A DNA stretch of 64,000 nucleotides from Lucinisca nassula (GCA_963580285.1 OY757023.1:130914027-130978026), one strand, 5' to 3'. Numbered from the stretch's first letter, positions 50,693-64,000 are shown. Notes: generated by a model from the letters alone, not told the origin. Made by a program: numbers and translations.

Positions 50693-53600
50693 CTTTTGGT
50701 GGTCGGCGTGTTGTGGGTACGAGAATCTCATTTTGGTCACTTTCACGTAGAAGCATGAAAATGGTGCCAAAACGTGCCCATGCGTGTCCAACCAACTCAT
50801 GAATATTGGAAAATTGTTTCTCTCAAATAGTTTTGGAGATATAAGGGTCCAAAGTTGAAGGAAATTGACCTTTCAAGGGCCATAACTCGAAACTCAATGA
50901 AGGCAGACAACTCCCATTTTACCCCATGGCACTTGGGTTAAGGGCGCATCATTTGGCACCAATTATAGGCCGATATCATGAAGTCACCTTTGCACCATTT
51001 AGGCACTATCATCCTATTGGTGTCCCGCCAAAACTTGAGGCCCTTATAACTCGCTTTTGTGTATTGCGATTGAGCTGAAATTTTGCATGCTGCTAGTAGA
51101 CCTCAGTGCCTAGTGGCTTGCAAAATTTTGTGCCGCTACGAAGCGTATCTTGTGAGTTATAAGCCTTCAAACTTCGAGGAAATTAAAGTTTGTGCCTATT
51201 TTGCGGGAATACGAAATAAGATACAGAAATGCAGCATGTATCCTTCAACAGGCATTTATGTGCCCTACCATCGTGCAAAATCCTGGTAACACTGGGGCAC
51301 GAGAAAGTGCCGAAATAAAGGACTCTTTTTTACATTGAGGGCTATGGGAAAAATGAAGAAAACGCCGCTACTCAGCCTAGAGGGCGAATACAATAGCAAG
51401 TTTTACACCGTTAGTCCGTCCCAATAAAGTACGCCCTCGGGCCAAATTACAGATCGCTGCGTACAATAGAGGCCAAGAAAATTGACTTAGAAATTTTGGT
51501 TGTCGGCGTGTTGTGGGTACGAGAATCTCATTTTGGTCACTTTCACGTAGAAGCATGAAAATGGTGCCAAAACGTGCCCATGCGTGTCAAATCAACTCAT
51601 GAATATTGGAAAATTGTTTCTCGCAAATAGTTTTGGAGATATAAGGGTCCAAAGTTGAAGGAAATTGACCTTTCAAGGGCCATAACTCGAAACTCAATGA
51701 AGGCAGACAACTCCCATTTTACCCCATGGCACTTGGGTTAAGGGCGCATCATTTGGCACCAATTATAGGCCGATATCATGAAGTCACCTTTGCACCATTT
51801 AGGCACTATCATCCTATTGGTGTCCCGCCAAAACTTGAGGCCCTTATAACTCGCTTTTGTGTATTGCGATTGAGCTGAAATTTTGCATGCTGCTAGTAGA
51901 CCTCAGTGCCTAGTGGCTTGCAAAATTTTGTGCCGCTACGAAGCGTATCTTGTGAGTTATAAGCCTTCAAACTTCGAGGAAATTAAAGTTTGTGCCTATT
52001 TTGCGGGAATACGAAATAAGATACAGAAATGCAGCATGTATCCTTCAACAGGCATTTATGTGCCCTACCATCGTGCAAAATCCCGGTAACACTGGGGCAC
52101 GAGAAAGTGCCGAAATAAAGGACTCTTTTTTACATTGAGGGCTATGGGAAAAATGAAGAAAACGCCGCTACTCAGCCTAGAGGGCGAATACAATAGCAAG
52201 TTTTACACCGTTAGTCCGTCCCAATAAAGTACGCCCTCGGGCCAAATTACAGATCGCTGCGTACAATAGAGGCCAAGAAAATTGACTTAGAAATTTTGGT
52301 GGTCGGCGTGTTGTGGGTACGAGAATCTCATTTTGGTCACTTTCACGTAGAAGCATGAAAATGGTGCCAAAACGTGCCCATGCGTGTCCAACCAACTCAT
52401 GAATATTGGAAAATTGTTTCTCTCAAATAGTTTTGGAGATATAAGGGTCCAAAGTTGAGGGAAATTGACCTTTCAAGGGCCATAACTCGAAACTCAATGA
52501 AGGCAGACAACTCCCATTTTACCCCATGGCACTTGGGTTAAGGGCGCATCATTTGGCACCAATTATAGGCCGATATCATGAAGTCACCTTTGCACCATTT
52601 AGGCACAATCATCCTATTGGTGTCCCGCCAAAACTTGAGGCCCTTATAACTCGCTTTTGTGTATTGCGATTGAGCTGAAATTTTGCATGCTGCTAGTAGA
52701 CCTCAGTGCCTAGTGGCTTGCAAAATTTTGTGCCGCTACGAAGCGTATCTTGTGAGTTATAAGCCTTCAAACTTCGAGGAAATTAAAGTTTGTGCCTATT
52801 TTGCGGGAATACGAAATAAGATACAGAAATGCAGCATGTATCCTTCAACAGGCATTTATGTGCCCTACCATCGTGCAAAATCCCGGTAACACTGGGGCAC
52901 GAGAAAGTGCCGAAATAAAGGACTCTTTTTTACATTGAGGGCTATGGGAAAAATGAAGAAAACGCCGCTACTCAGCCTAGAGGGCGAATACAATAGCAAG
53001 TTTTACACCGTTAGTCCGTCCCAATAAAGTACGCCCTCGGGCCAAATTACAGATCGCTGCGTACAATAGAGGCCAAGAAAATTGACTTAGAAATTTTGGT
53101 GGTCGGCGTGTTGTGGGTACGAGAATCTCATTTTGGTCACTTTCACGTAGAAGCATGAAAATGGTGCCAAAACGTGCCCATGCATGTCCAACCAACTCAT
53201 GAATATTGGAAAATTGTTTCTCTCAAATAGTTTTGGAGATATAAGGGTCCAAAGTTGAAGGAAATTGACCTTTCAAGGGCCATAACTCGAAACTCAATGA
53301 AGGCAGACAACTCCCATTTTACCCCATGGCACTTGGGTTAAGGGCGCATCATTTGGCACCAATTATAGGCCGAAATCATGAAGTCACCTTTGCACCATTT
53401 AGGCACTATCGTCCTATTGGTGTCCCGCCAAAACTTGAGGCCCTTATAACTCGCTTTTGTGTATTGCGATTGAGCTGAAATTTTGCATGCTGCTAGTAGA
53501 CCTCAGTGCCTAGTGGCTTGCAAAATTTTGTGCCGCTACGAAGCGTATCTTGTGAGTTATAAGCCTTCAAACTTCGAGGAAATTAAAGTTTGTGCCTATT

Positions 53601-55490
53601 TTGCGGGAATACGAAATAAGATACAGAAATGCAGCATGTATCCTTCAACAGGCATTTATGTGCCCTACCATCGTGCAAAATCCCGGTAACACTGGGGCAC
53701 GAGAAAGTGCCGAAATAAAGGACTCTTTTTTACATTGAGGGCTATGGGAAAAATGAAGAAAACGCCGCTACTCAGCCTAGAGGGCGAATACAATAGCAAG
53801 TTTTACACCGTTAGTCCGTCCCAATAAAGTACGCCCTCGGGCCAAATTACAGATCGCTGCGTACAATAGAGGCCAAGAAAATTGACTTAGAAATTTTGGT
53901 GGTCGGCGTGTTGTGGGTACGAGAATCTCATTTTGGTCACTTTCACGTAGAAGCATGAAAATGGTGCCAAAACGTGCCCATGCGTGTCCAACCAACTCAT
54001 GAATATTGGAAAATTGTTTCTCTCAAATAGTTTTGGAGATATAAGGGTCCAAAGTTGAAGGAAATTGACCTTTCAAGGGCCATAACTCGAAACTCAATGA
54101 AGGCAGACAACTCCCATTTTACCCCATGGCACTTGGGTTAAGGGCGCATCATTTGGCACCAATTATAGGCCGAAATCATGAAGTCACCTTTGCACCATTT
54201 AGGCACTATCATCCTATTGGTGTCCCGCCAAAACTTGAGGCCCTTATAACTCGCTTTTGTGTATTGCGATTGAGCTGAAATTTTGCATGCTGCTAGTAGA
54301 CATCAGTGCCTAGTGGCTTTTAAAATTTTGTGCCGCTACGAAGCGTATCTTGTGAGTTATAAGCCTTCAAACTTCGAGGAAATTAAAGTTTGTGCCTATT
54401 TTGCGGGAATACGAAATAAGATACAGAAATGCAGCATGTATCCTTCAACAGGCATTTATGTGCCCTACCATCGTGCAAAATCCCGGTAACACTGGGGCAC
54501 GAGAAAGTGCCGAAATAAAGGACTCTTTTTTACATTGAGGGCTATGGGAAAAATGAAGAAAACGCCGCTACTCAGCCTAGAGGGCGAATACAATAGCAAG
54601 TTTTACACCGTTAGTCCGTCCCAATAAAGTACGCCCTCGGGCCAAATTACAGATCGCTGCGTACAATAGAGGCCAAGAAAATTGACTTAGAAATTTTGGT
54701 GGTCGGCGTGTTGTGGGTACGAGAATCTCATTTTGGTCACTTTCACGTAGAAGCATGAAAATGGTGCCAAAACGTGCCCATGCGTGTCCAACCAACTCAT
54801 GAATATTAGAAAATTGTTTCTCTCAAATAGTTTTGGAGATATAAGGGTCCAAAGTTGAAGGAAATTGACCTTTCAAGGGCCATAACTCGAAACTCAATGA
54901 AGGCAGACAACTCCCATTTTACCCCATGGCACTTGGGTTAAGGGCGCATCATTTGGCACCAATTATAGGCCGATATCATGAAGTCACCTTTGCACCATTT
55001 AGGCACTATCATCTTATTGGTGTCCCGCCAAAACTTGAGGCCCTTATAACTCGCTTTTGTGTATTGCGATTGAGCTGAAATTTTGCATGCTGCTAGTAGA
55101 CCTCAGTGCCTAGTGGCTTGCAAAATTTTGTGCCGCTACGAAGCGTATCTTGTGAGTTATAAGCCTTCAAACTTCGAGGAAATTAAAGTTTGTGCCTATT
55201 TTGCGGGAATACGAAATAAGATACAGAAATGCAGCATGTATCCTTCAACAGGCATTTATGTGCCCTACCATCGTGCAAAATCCCGGTAACACTGGGGCAC
55301 GAGAAAGTGCCGAAATAAAGGACTCTTTTTTACATTGAGGGCTATGGGAAAAATGAAGAAAACGCCGCTACTCAGCCTAGAGGGCGAATACAATAGCAAG
55401 TTTTACACCGTTAGTCCGTCCCAATAAAGTACGCCCTCGGGCCAAATTACAGATCGCTGCGTACAATAGAGGCCAAGAAAATTGACTTAG
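50693..55490. repeat. Second 4800-bp hexameric duplication, copy B (no retroposon)
   Basis: This is the partner of copy A, with matching variants at 50693, 51284, 51501, 51589, 51592, 51623, 52459, 52607, 53184, 53374, 53411, 54174, 54302, 54320-54321 and 54808. The site equivalent to the retroposon insertion (about 54208-54221) is uninterrupted consensus. The variants do not overlap those of the 12-21.6 kb hexamer, so the two six-monomer duplications are independent. Confidence 0.88.
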
Positions 55491-58400
55491 AAATTTTGGT
55501 GGTCGGCGTGTTGTGGGTACGAGAATCTCATTTTGGTCACTTTCACGTAGAAGCATGAAAATGGTGCCAAAACGTGCCCATGCGTGTCCAACCAACTCAT
55601 GAATATTGGAAAATTGTTTCTCTCAAATAGTTTTGGAGATATAAGGGTCCAAAGTTGAAGGAAATTGACCTTTCAAGGGCCATAACTCGAAACTCAATGA
55701 AGGCAGACAACTCCCATTTTACCCCATGGCACTTGGGTTAAGGGCGCATCATTTGGCACCAATTATAGGCCGATATCATGAAGTCACCTTTGCACCATTT
55801 AGGCACTATCATCCTATTGGTGTCCCGCCAAAACTTGAGGCCCTTATAACTCACTTTTGTGTATTGCGATTGAGCTGAAATTTTGCATGCTGCTAGTAGA
55901 CCTCAGTGCCTAGTGGCTTGCAAAATTTTGTGCCGCTACGAAGCGTATCTTGTGAGTTATAAGCCTTCAAACTTCGAGGAAATTAAAGTTTGTGCCTATT
56001 TTGCGGGAATACGAAATAAGATACAGAAATGCAGCATGTATCCTTCAACAGGCATTTATCTGCCCTACCATCGTGCAAAATCCCGGTAACACTGGGGCAC
56101 GAGAAAGTGCCGAAATAAAGGACTCTTTTTTACATTGAGGGCTATGGGAAAAATGAAGAAAACGCCGCTACTCAGCCTAGAGGGCGAATACAATAGCAAG
56201 TTTTACACCGTTAGTCCGTCCCAATAAAGTACGCCCTCGGGCCAAATTACAGATCGCTGCGTACAATAGAGGCCAAGAAAATTGACTTAGAAATTTTGGT
56301 GGTCGGCGTGTTGTGGGTACGAGAATCTCATTTTGGTCACTTTCACGTAGAAGCATGAAAATGGTGCCAAAACGTGCCCATGCGTGTCCAACCAACTCAT
56401 GAGTATTGGAAAATTGTTTCTCTCAAATAGTTTTGGAGATATAAGGGTCCAAAGTTGAAGGAAATTGACCTTTCAAGGGCCATAACTCGAAACTCAATGA
56501 AGGCAGACAACTCCCATTTTACCCCATGGCACTTGGGTTAAGGGCGCATCATTTGGCACCAATTATAGGCCGAAATCATGAAGTCACCTTTGCACCATTT
56601 AGGCACTATCATCCTATTGGTGTCCCGCCAAAACTTGAGGCCCTTATAACTCGCTTTTGTGTATTGCGATTGAGCTGAAATTTTGCATGCTGCTAGTAGA
56701 CATCAGTGCCTAGTGGCTTTTAAAATTTTGTGCCGCTACGAAGCGTATCTTGTGAGTTATAAGCCTTCAAACTTCGAGGAAATTAAAGTTTGTGCCTATT
56801 TTGCGGGAATACGAAATAAGATACAGAAATGCAGCATGTATCCTTCAACAGGCATTTATCTGCCCTACCATCGTGCAAAATCCCGGTAACACTGGGGCAC
56901 GAGAAAGTGCCGAAATAAAGGACTCTTTTTTACATTGAGGGCTATGGGAAAAATGAAGAAAACGCCGCTACTCAGCCTAGAGGGCGAATACAATAGCAAG
57001 TTTTACACCGTTAGTCCGTCCCAATAAAGTACGCCCTCGGGCCAAATTACAGATCGCTGCGTACAATAGAGGCCAAGAAAATTGACTTAGAAATTTTGGT
57101 GGTCGGCGTGTTGTGGGTACGAGAATCTCATTTTGGTCACTTTCACGTAGAAGCATGAAAATGGTGCCAAAACGTGCCCATGCGTGTCCAACCAACTCAT
57201 GAATATTAGAAAATTGTTTCTCTCAAATAGTTTTGGAGATATAAGGGTCCAAAGTTGAAGGAAATTGACCTTTCAAGGGCCATAACTCGAAACTCAATGA
57301 AGGCAGACAACTCCCATTTTACCCCATGGCACTTGGGTTAAGGGCGCATCATTTGGCACCAATTATAGGCCGATATCATGAAGTCACCTTTGCACCATTT
57401 AGGCACTATCATCCTATTGGTGTCCCGCCAAAACTTGAGGCCCTTATAACTCGCTTTTGTGTATTGCGATTGAGCTGAAATTTTGCATGCTGCTAGTAGA
57501 CCTCAGTGCCTAGTGGCTTGCAAAATTTTGTGCCGCTACGAAGCGTATCTTGTGAGTTATAAGCCTTCAAACTTCGAGGAAATTAAAGTTTGTGCCTATT
57601 TTGCGGGAATACGAAATAAGATACAGAAATGCAGCATGTATCCTTCAACAGGCATTTATGTGCCCTACCATCGTGCAAAATCCCGGTAACACTGGGGCAC
57701 GAGAAAGTGCCGAAATAAAGGACTCTTTTTTACATTGAGGGCTATGGGAAAAATGAAGAAAACGCCGCTACTCAGCCTAGAGGGCGAATACAATAGCAAG
57801 TTTTACACCGTTAGTCCGTCCCAATAAAGTACGCCCTCGGGCCAAATTACAGATCGCTGCGTACAATAGAGGCCAAGAAAATTGACTTAGAAATTTTGGT
57901 GGTCGGCGTGTTGTGGGTACGAGAATCTCATTTTGGTCACTTTCACGTAGAAGCATGAAAATGGTGCCAAAACGTGCCCATGCGTGTCCAACCAACTCAT
58001 GAATATTGGAAAATTGTTTCTCTCAAATAGTTTTGGAGATATAAGGGTCCAAAGTTGAAGGAAATTGACCTTTCAAGGGCCATAACTCGAAACTCAATGA
58101 AGGCAGACAACTCCCATTTTACCCCATGGCACTTGGGTTAAGGGCGCATCATTTGGCACCAATTATAGGCCGATATCATGAAGTCACCTTTGCACCATTT
58201 AGGCACTATCATCCTATTGGTGTCCCGCCAAAACTTGAGGCCCTTATAACTCACTTTTGTGTATTGCGATTGAGCTGAAATTTTGCATGCTGCTAGTAGA
58301 CCTCAGTGCCTAGTGGCTTGCAAAATTTTGTGCCGCTACGAAGCGTATCTTGTGAGTTATAAGCCTTCAAACTTCGAGGAAATTAAAGTTTGTGCCTATT

Positions 58401-60653
58401 TTGCGGGAATACGAAATAAGATACAGAAATGCAGCATGTATCCTTCAACAGGCATTTATCTGCCCTACCATCGTGCAAAATCCCGGTAACACTGGGGCAC
58501 GAGAAAGTGCCGAAATAAAGGACTCTTTTTTACATTGAGGGCTATGGGAAAAATGAAGAAAACGCCGCTACTCAGCCTAGAGGGCGAATACAATAGCAAG
58601 TTTTACACCGTTAGTCCGTCCCAATAAAGTACGCCCTCGGGCCAAATTACAGATCGCTGCGTACAATAGAGGCCAAGAAAATTGACTTAGAAATTTTGGT
58701 GGTCGGCGTGTTGTGGGTACGAGAATCTCATTTTGGTCACTTTCACGTAGAAGCATGAAAATGGTGCCAAAACGTGCCCATGCGTGTCCAACCAACTCAT
58801 GAATATTGGAAAATTGTTTCTCTCAAATAGTTTTGGAGATATAAGGGTCCAAAGTTGAAGGAAATTGACCTTTCAAGGGCCATAACTCGAAACTCAATGA
58901 AGGCAGACAACTCCCATTTTACCCCATGGCACTTGGGTTAAGGGCGCATCATTTGGCACCAATTATAGGCCGAAATCATGAAGTCACCTTTGCACCATTT
59001 AGGCACTATCATCCTATTGGTGTCCCGCCAAAACTTGAGGCCCTTATAACTCGCTTTTGTGTATTGCGATTGAGCTGAAATTTTGCATGCTGCTAGTAGA
59101 CATCAGTGCCTAGTGGCTTTTAAAATTTTGTGCCGCTACGAAGCGTATCTTGTGAGTTATAAGCCTTCAAACTTCGAGGAAATTAAAGTTTGTGCCTATT
59201 TTGCGGGAATACGAAATAAGATACAGAAATGCAGCATGTATCCTTCAACAGGCATTTATCTGCCCTACCATCGTGCAAAATCCCGGTAACACTGGGGCAC
59301 GAGAAAGTGCCGAAATAAAGGACTCTTTTTTACATTGAGGGCTATGGGAAAAATGAAGAAAACGCCGCTACTCAGCCTAGAGGGCGAATACAATAGCAAG
59401 TTTTACACCGTTAGTCCGTCCCAATAAAGTACGCCCTCGGGCCAAATTACAGATCGCTGCGTACAATAGAGGCCAAGAAAATTGACTTAGAAATTTTGGT
59501 GGTCGGCGTGTTGTGGGTACGAGAATCTCATTTTGGTCACTTTCACGTAGAAGCATGAAAATGGTGCCAAAACGTGCCCATGCGTGTCCAACCAACTCAT
59601 GAATATTAGAAAATTGTTTCTCTCAAATAGTTTTGGAGATATAAGGGTCCAAAGTTGAAGGAAATTGACCTTTCAAGGGCCATAACTCGAAACTCAATGA
59701 AGGCAGACAACTCCCATTTTACCCCATGGCACTTGGGTTAAGGGCGCATCATTTGGCACCAATTATAGGCCGATATCATGAAGTCACCTTTGCACCATTT
59801 AGGCACTATCATCCTATTGGTGTCCCGCCAAAACTTGAGGCCCTTATAACTCGCTTTTGTGTATTGCGATTGAGCTGAAATTTTGCATGCTGCTAGTAGA
59901 CCTCAGTGCCTAGTGGCTTGCAAAATTTTGTGCCGCTACGAAGCGTATCTTGTGAGTTATAAGCCTTCAAACTTCGAGGAAATTAAAGTTTGTGCCTATT
60001 TTGCGGGAATACGAAATAAGATACAGAAATGCAGCATGTATCCTTCAACAGGCATTTATGTGCCCTACCATCGTGCAAAATCCCGGTAACACTGGGGCAC
60101 GAGAAAGTGCCGAAATAAAGGACTCTTTTTTACATTGAGGGCTATGGGAAAAATGAAGAAAACGCCGCTACTCAGCCTAGAGGGCGAATACAATAGCAAG
60201 TTTTACACCGTTAGTCCGTCCCAATAAAGTACGCCCTCGGGCCAAATTACAGATCGCTGCGTACAATAGAGGCCAAGAAAATTGACTTAGAAATTTTGGT
60301 GGTCGGCGTGTTGTGGGTACGAGAATCTCATTTTGGTCACTTTCACGTAGAAGCATGAAAATGGTGCCAAAACGTGCCCATGCGTGTCCAACCAACTCAT
60401 GAATATTGGAAAATTGTTTCTCTCAAATAGTTTTGGAGATATAAGGGTCCAAAGTTGAAGGAAATTGACCTTTCAAGGGCCATAACTCGAAACTCAATGA
60501 AGGCAGACAACTCCCATTTTACCCCATGGCACTTGGGTTAAGGGCGCATCATTTGGCACCAATTATAGGCCGATATCATGAAGTCACCTTTGCACCATTT
60601 AGGCACTATCATCCTATTGGTGTCCCGCCAAAACTTGAGGCCCTTATAACTCA
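54174..60653. repeat. 2400-bp trimeric higher-order repeat
   Basis: Four independent variants recur every 2400 bp: A in CGAAATC at 54174, 56574 and 58974; A in CATCAG with TTTTAAAA at 54302, 56702 and 59102; A in TATTAGA at 54808, 57208 and 59608; and A in TCACTTTT at 55853, 58253 and 60653. A fifth, C in CATTTATC, appears in pairs 800 bp apart (56060/56860 and 58460/59260). The unit is three monomers. The first unit overlaps copy B of the preceding hexamer, so the trimer was expanded from it. Confidence 0.88.
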
Positions 60654-63600
60654 CTTTTGTGTATTGCGATTGAGCTGAAATTTTGCATGCTGCTAGTAGA
60701 CCTCAGTGCCTAGTGGCTTGCAAAATTTTGTGCCGCTACGAAGCGTATCTTGTGAGTTATAAGCCTTCAAACTTCGAGGAAATTAAAGTTTGTGCCTATT
60801 TTGCGGGAATACGAAATAAGATACAGAAATGCAGCATGTATCCTTCAACAGGCATTTATGTGCCCTACCATCGTGCAAAATCCCGGTAACACTGGGGCAC
60901 GAGAAAGTGCCGAAATAAAGGACTCTTTTTTACATTGAGGGCTATGGGAAAAATGAAGAAAACGCCGCTACTCAGCCTAGAGGGCGAATACAATAGCAAG
61001 TTTTACAATGTTAGTCCGTCCCAATAAAGTACGCCCTCGGGCCAAATTACAGATCGCTGCGTACAATAGAGGCCAAGAAAATTGACTTAGAAATTTTGGT
61101 GGTCGGCGTGTTGTGGGTACGAGAATCTCATTTTGGTCACTTTCACGTAGAAGCATGAAAATGGTGCCAAAACGTGCCCATGCGTGTCCAACCAACTCAT
61201 GAATATTGGAAAATTGTTTCTCTCAAATAGTTTTGGAGATATAAGGGTCCAAAGTTGAAGGAAATTGACCTTTCAAGGGCCATAACTCGAAACTCAATGA
61301 AGGCAGACAACTCCCATTTTACCCCATGGCACTTGGGTTAAGGGCGCATCATTTGGCACCAATTATAGGCCGATATCATGAAGTCACCTTTGCACCATTT
61401 AGGCACAATCATCCTATTGGTTTCCCGCCAAAACTTGAGGCCCTTATAACTCGCTTTTGTGTATTGCGATTGAGCTGAAATTTTGCATGCTGCTAGTAGA
61501 CCTCAGTGCCTAGTGGCTTGCAAAATTTTGTGCCGCTACGAAGCGTATCTTGTGAGTTATAAGCCTTCAAACTTCGAGGAAATTAAAGTTTGTGCCTATT
61601 TTGCGGGAATACGAAATAAGATACAGAAATGCAGCATGTATCCTTCAACAGGCATTTATGTGCCCTACCATCGTGCAAAATCCCGGTAACACTGGGGCAC
61701 GAGAAAGTGCCGAAATAAAGGACTCTTTTTTACATTGAGGGCTATGGGAAAAATGAAGAAAACGCCGCTACTCAGCCTAGAGGGCGAATACAATAGCAAG
61801 TTTTACACCGTTAGTCCGTCCCAATAAAGTACGCCCTCGGGCCAAATTACAGATCGCTGCGTACAATAGAGGCCAAGAAAATTGACTTAGAAATTTTGGT
61901 GGTCGGCGTGTTGTGGGTACGAGAATCTCATTTTGGTCACTTTCACGTAGAAGCATGAAAATGGTGCCAAAACGTGCCCATGCGTGTCCAACCAACTCAT
62001 GAATATTGGAAAATTGTTTCTCTCAAATAGTTTTGGAGATATAAGGGTCCAAAGTTGAAGGAAATTGACCTTTCAAGGGCCATAACTCGAAACTCAATGA
62101 AGGCAGACAACTCCCATTTTACCCCATGGCACTTGGGTTAAGGGCGCATCATTTGGCACCAATTATAGGCCGATATCATGAAGTCACCTTTGCACCATTT
62201 AGGCACTATCATCCTATTGGTGTCCCGCCAAAACTTGAGGCCCTTATAACTCGCTTTTGTGTATTGCGATTGAGCTGAAATTTTGCATGCTGCTAGTAGA
62301 CCTCAGTGCCTAGTGGCTTGCAAAATTTTGTGCCGCTACGAAGCGTATCTTGTGAGTTATAAGCCTTCAAACTTCGAGGAAATTAAAGTTTGTGCCTATT
62401 TTGCGGGAATACGAAATAAGATACAGAAATGCAGCATGTATCCTTCAACAGGCATTTATGTGCCCTACCATCGTGCAAAATCCCGGTAACACTGGGGCAC
62501 GAGAAAGTGCCGAAATAAAGGACTCTTTTTTACATTGAGGGCTATGGGAAAAATGAAGAAAACGCCGCTACTCAGCCTAGAGGGCGAATACAATAGCAAG
62601 TTTTACACCGTTAGTCCGTCCCAATAAAGTACGCCCTCGGGCCAAATTACAGATCGCTGCGTACAATAGAGGCCAAGAAAATTGACTTAGAAATTTTGGT
62701 GGTCGGCGTGTTGTGGGTACGAGAATCTCATTTTGGTCACTTTCACGTAGAAGCATGAAAATGGTGCCAAAACGTGCCCATGCGTGTCCAACCAACTCAT
62801 GAATATTGGAAAATTGTTTCTCTCAAATAGTTTTGGAGATATAAGGGTCCAAAGTTGAAGGAAATTGACCTTTCAAGGGCCATAACTCGAAACTCAATGA
62901 AGGCAGACAACTCCCATTTTACCCCATGGCACTTGGGTTAAGGGCGCATTATTTGGCACCAAGTATAGGTCGATATCATGAAGTCACCTTTGCACCATTT
63001 AGGCACTATCATCCTATTGGTGTCCCGCCAAAACTTGAGGCCCTTATAACTCGCTTTTGTGTATTGCGATTGAGCTGAAATTTTGCATGCTGCTAGTAGA
63101 CCTCAGTGCCTAGTGGCTTGCAAAATTTTGTGCCGCTACGAAGCGTATCTTGTGAGTTATAAGCCTTCAAACTTCGAGGAAATTAAAGTTTGTGCCTATT
63201 TTGCGGGAATACGAAATAAGATACAGAAATGCAGCATGTATCCTTCAACAGGCATTTATGTGCCCTACCATCGTGCAAAATCCCGGTAACACTGGGGCAC
63301 GAGAAAGTGCCGAAATAAAGGACTCTTTTTTACATTGAGGGCTATGGGAAAAATGAAGAAAACGCCGCTACTCAGCCTAGAGGGCGAATACAATAGCAAG
63401 TTTTACACCGTTAGTCCGTCCCAATAAAGTACGCCCTCGGGCCAAATTACAGATCGCTGCGTACAATAGAGGCCAAGAAAATTGACTTAGAAATTTTGGT
63501 GGTCGGCGTGTTGTGGGTACGAGAATCTCATTTTGGTCACTTTCACGTAGAAGCATGAAAATGGTGCCAAAACGTGCCCATGCGTGTCCAACCAACTCAT

Positions 63601-64000
63601 GAATATTGGAAAATTGTTTCTCTCAAATAGTTTTGGAGATATAAGGGTCCAAAGTTGAAGGAAATTGACCTTTCAAGGGCCATAACTCGAAACTCAATGA
63701 AGGCAGACAACTCCCATTTTACCCCATGGCACTTGGGTTAAGGGCGCATCATTTGGCACCAATTATAGGCCGATATCATGAAGTCACCTTTGCACCATTT
63801 AGGCACTATCATCCTATTGGTGTCCCGCCAAAACTTGAGGCCCTTATAACTCGCTTTTGTGTATTGCGATTGAGCTGAAATTTTGCATGCTGCTAGTAGA
63901 CCTCAGTGCCTAGTGGCTTGCAAAATTTTGTGCCGCTACGAAGCGTATCTTGTGAGTTATAAGCCTTCAAACTTCGAGGAAATTAAAGTTTGTGCCTATT

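Larger units (their letters stand above)
49408..64000. repeat. Satellite array, block 3 (about 18.2 monomers)
   Basis: Monomers are head to tail in perfect 800-bp register from the retroposon to the window end, with no indels noticed. The first part belongs to the second hexamer duplication, and the middle to a trimeric higher-order repeat. The last about 3.3 kb is near consensus, with isolated private variants such as 61008-61009 (TTTTACAATG), 61408 (A), 61422 (T) and a small cluster at 62950-62970. The array continues past the window. Confidence 0.97.

Noticed and set aside
1..64000. CRISPR array or other prokaryotic repeat system
   Set aside because: The repeats are 800 bp long and contiguous, with no unique spacers, and no cas-like genes are present.
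1..64000. Tandemly repeated gene family such as rRNA, 5S rRNA, histone or snRNA clusters
   Set aside because: The monomer shows no recognisable rRNA, 5S, tRNA, snRNA or histone sequence and no long open frame.

Overview
This window is almost entirely one satellite DNA array. An 800-bp monomer is repeated head to tail about 78 times from the first base to the last. Only two other sequences occur, both inserted transposable elements. There is no bacterial gene organisation, no operon, no rRNA or tRNA gene and no CRISPR array. The source is therefore a eukaryote. Three things suggest a marine invertebrate, most likely a mollusc and possibly a bivalve: the satellite motif 'caagggccataactcg', the reverse-transcriptase fragment, and the short retroposon ending in 'gacgttaaacc' plus a CAAA-rich tail. 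I recall all three from bivalve and related genomes. That is family-level memory, not a search result.

Layout. 1-36365: about 45.5 near-identical monomers. 36366-37625: a 1260-bp insertion carrying the 3' part of a Penelope-like (or related) retroelement reverse transcriptase, followed by an untranslated tail. 37626-49108: satellite resumes at exactly the base where it was interrupted; this part holds most of the indels. 49109-49407: a 299-bp short retroposon flanked by a perfect 14-bp target-site duplication. 49408-64000: satellite again. After removing the two insertions and six small indels, first and last monomers stay in exact 800-bp register (77 full periods between equivalent sites).

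Higher-order structure. Shared single-base variants show that neighbouring monomers were copied in blocks: a 1600-bp dimer at about 6.7-10.3 kb, a 4800-bp hexamer duplicated in tandem at about 12.0-21.6 kb, a 1600-bp dimer at about 23.2-28.9 kb with scattered related copies up to 34.1 kb, a 1.6-kb dimer duplication at about 38.2-40.9 kb, a second and unrelated 4800-bp hexamer duplication at about 45.6-55.5 kb, and a 2400-bp trimer at about 54.2-60.7 kb. The short retroposon is in only one copy of the second hexamer, so it gives a relative date.

Coding content. The only credible protein-coding remnant is the reverse-transcriptase fragment. The short open frames that recur in each monomer (72 codons minus strand, 68 codons plus strand) start at TTG, are broken by point variants in several monomers, and are best explained as chance frames copied along with the repeat. 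I find no multi-gene functional system here. The interest lies in the satellite's own architecture, its nested higher-order repeats and the two insertion junctions.
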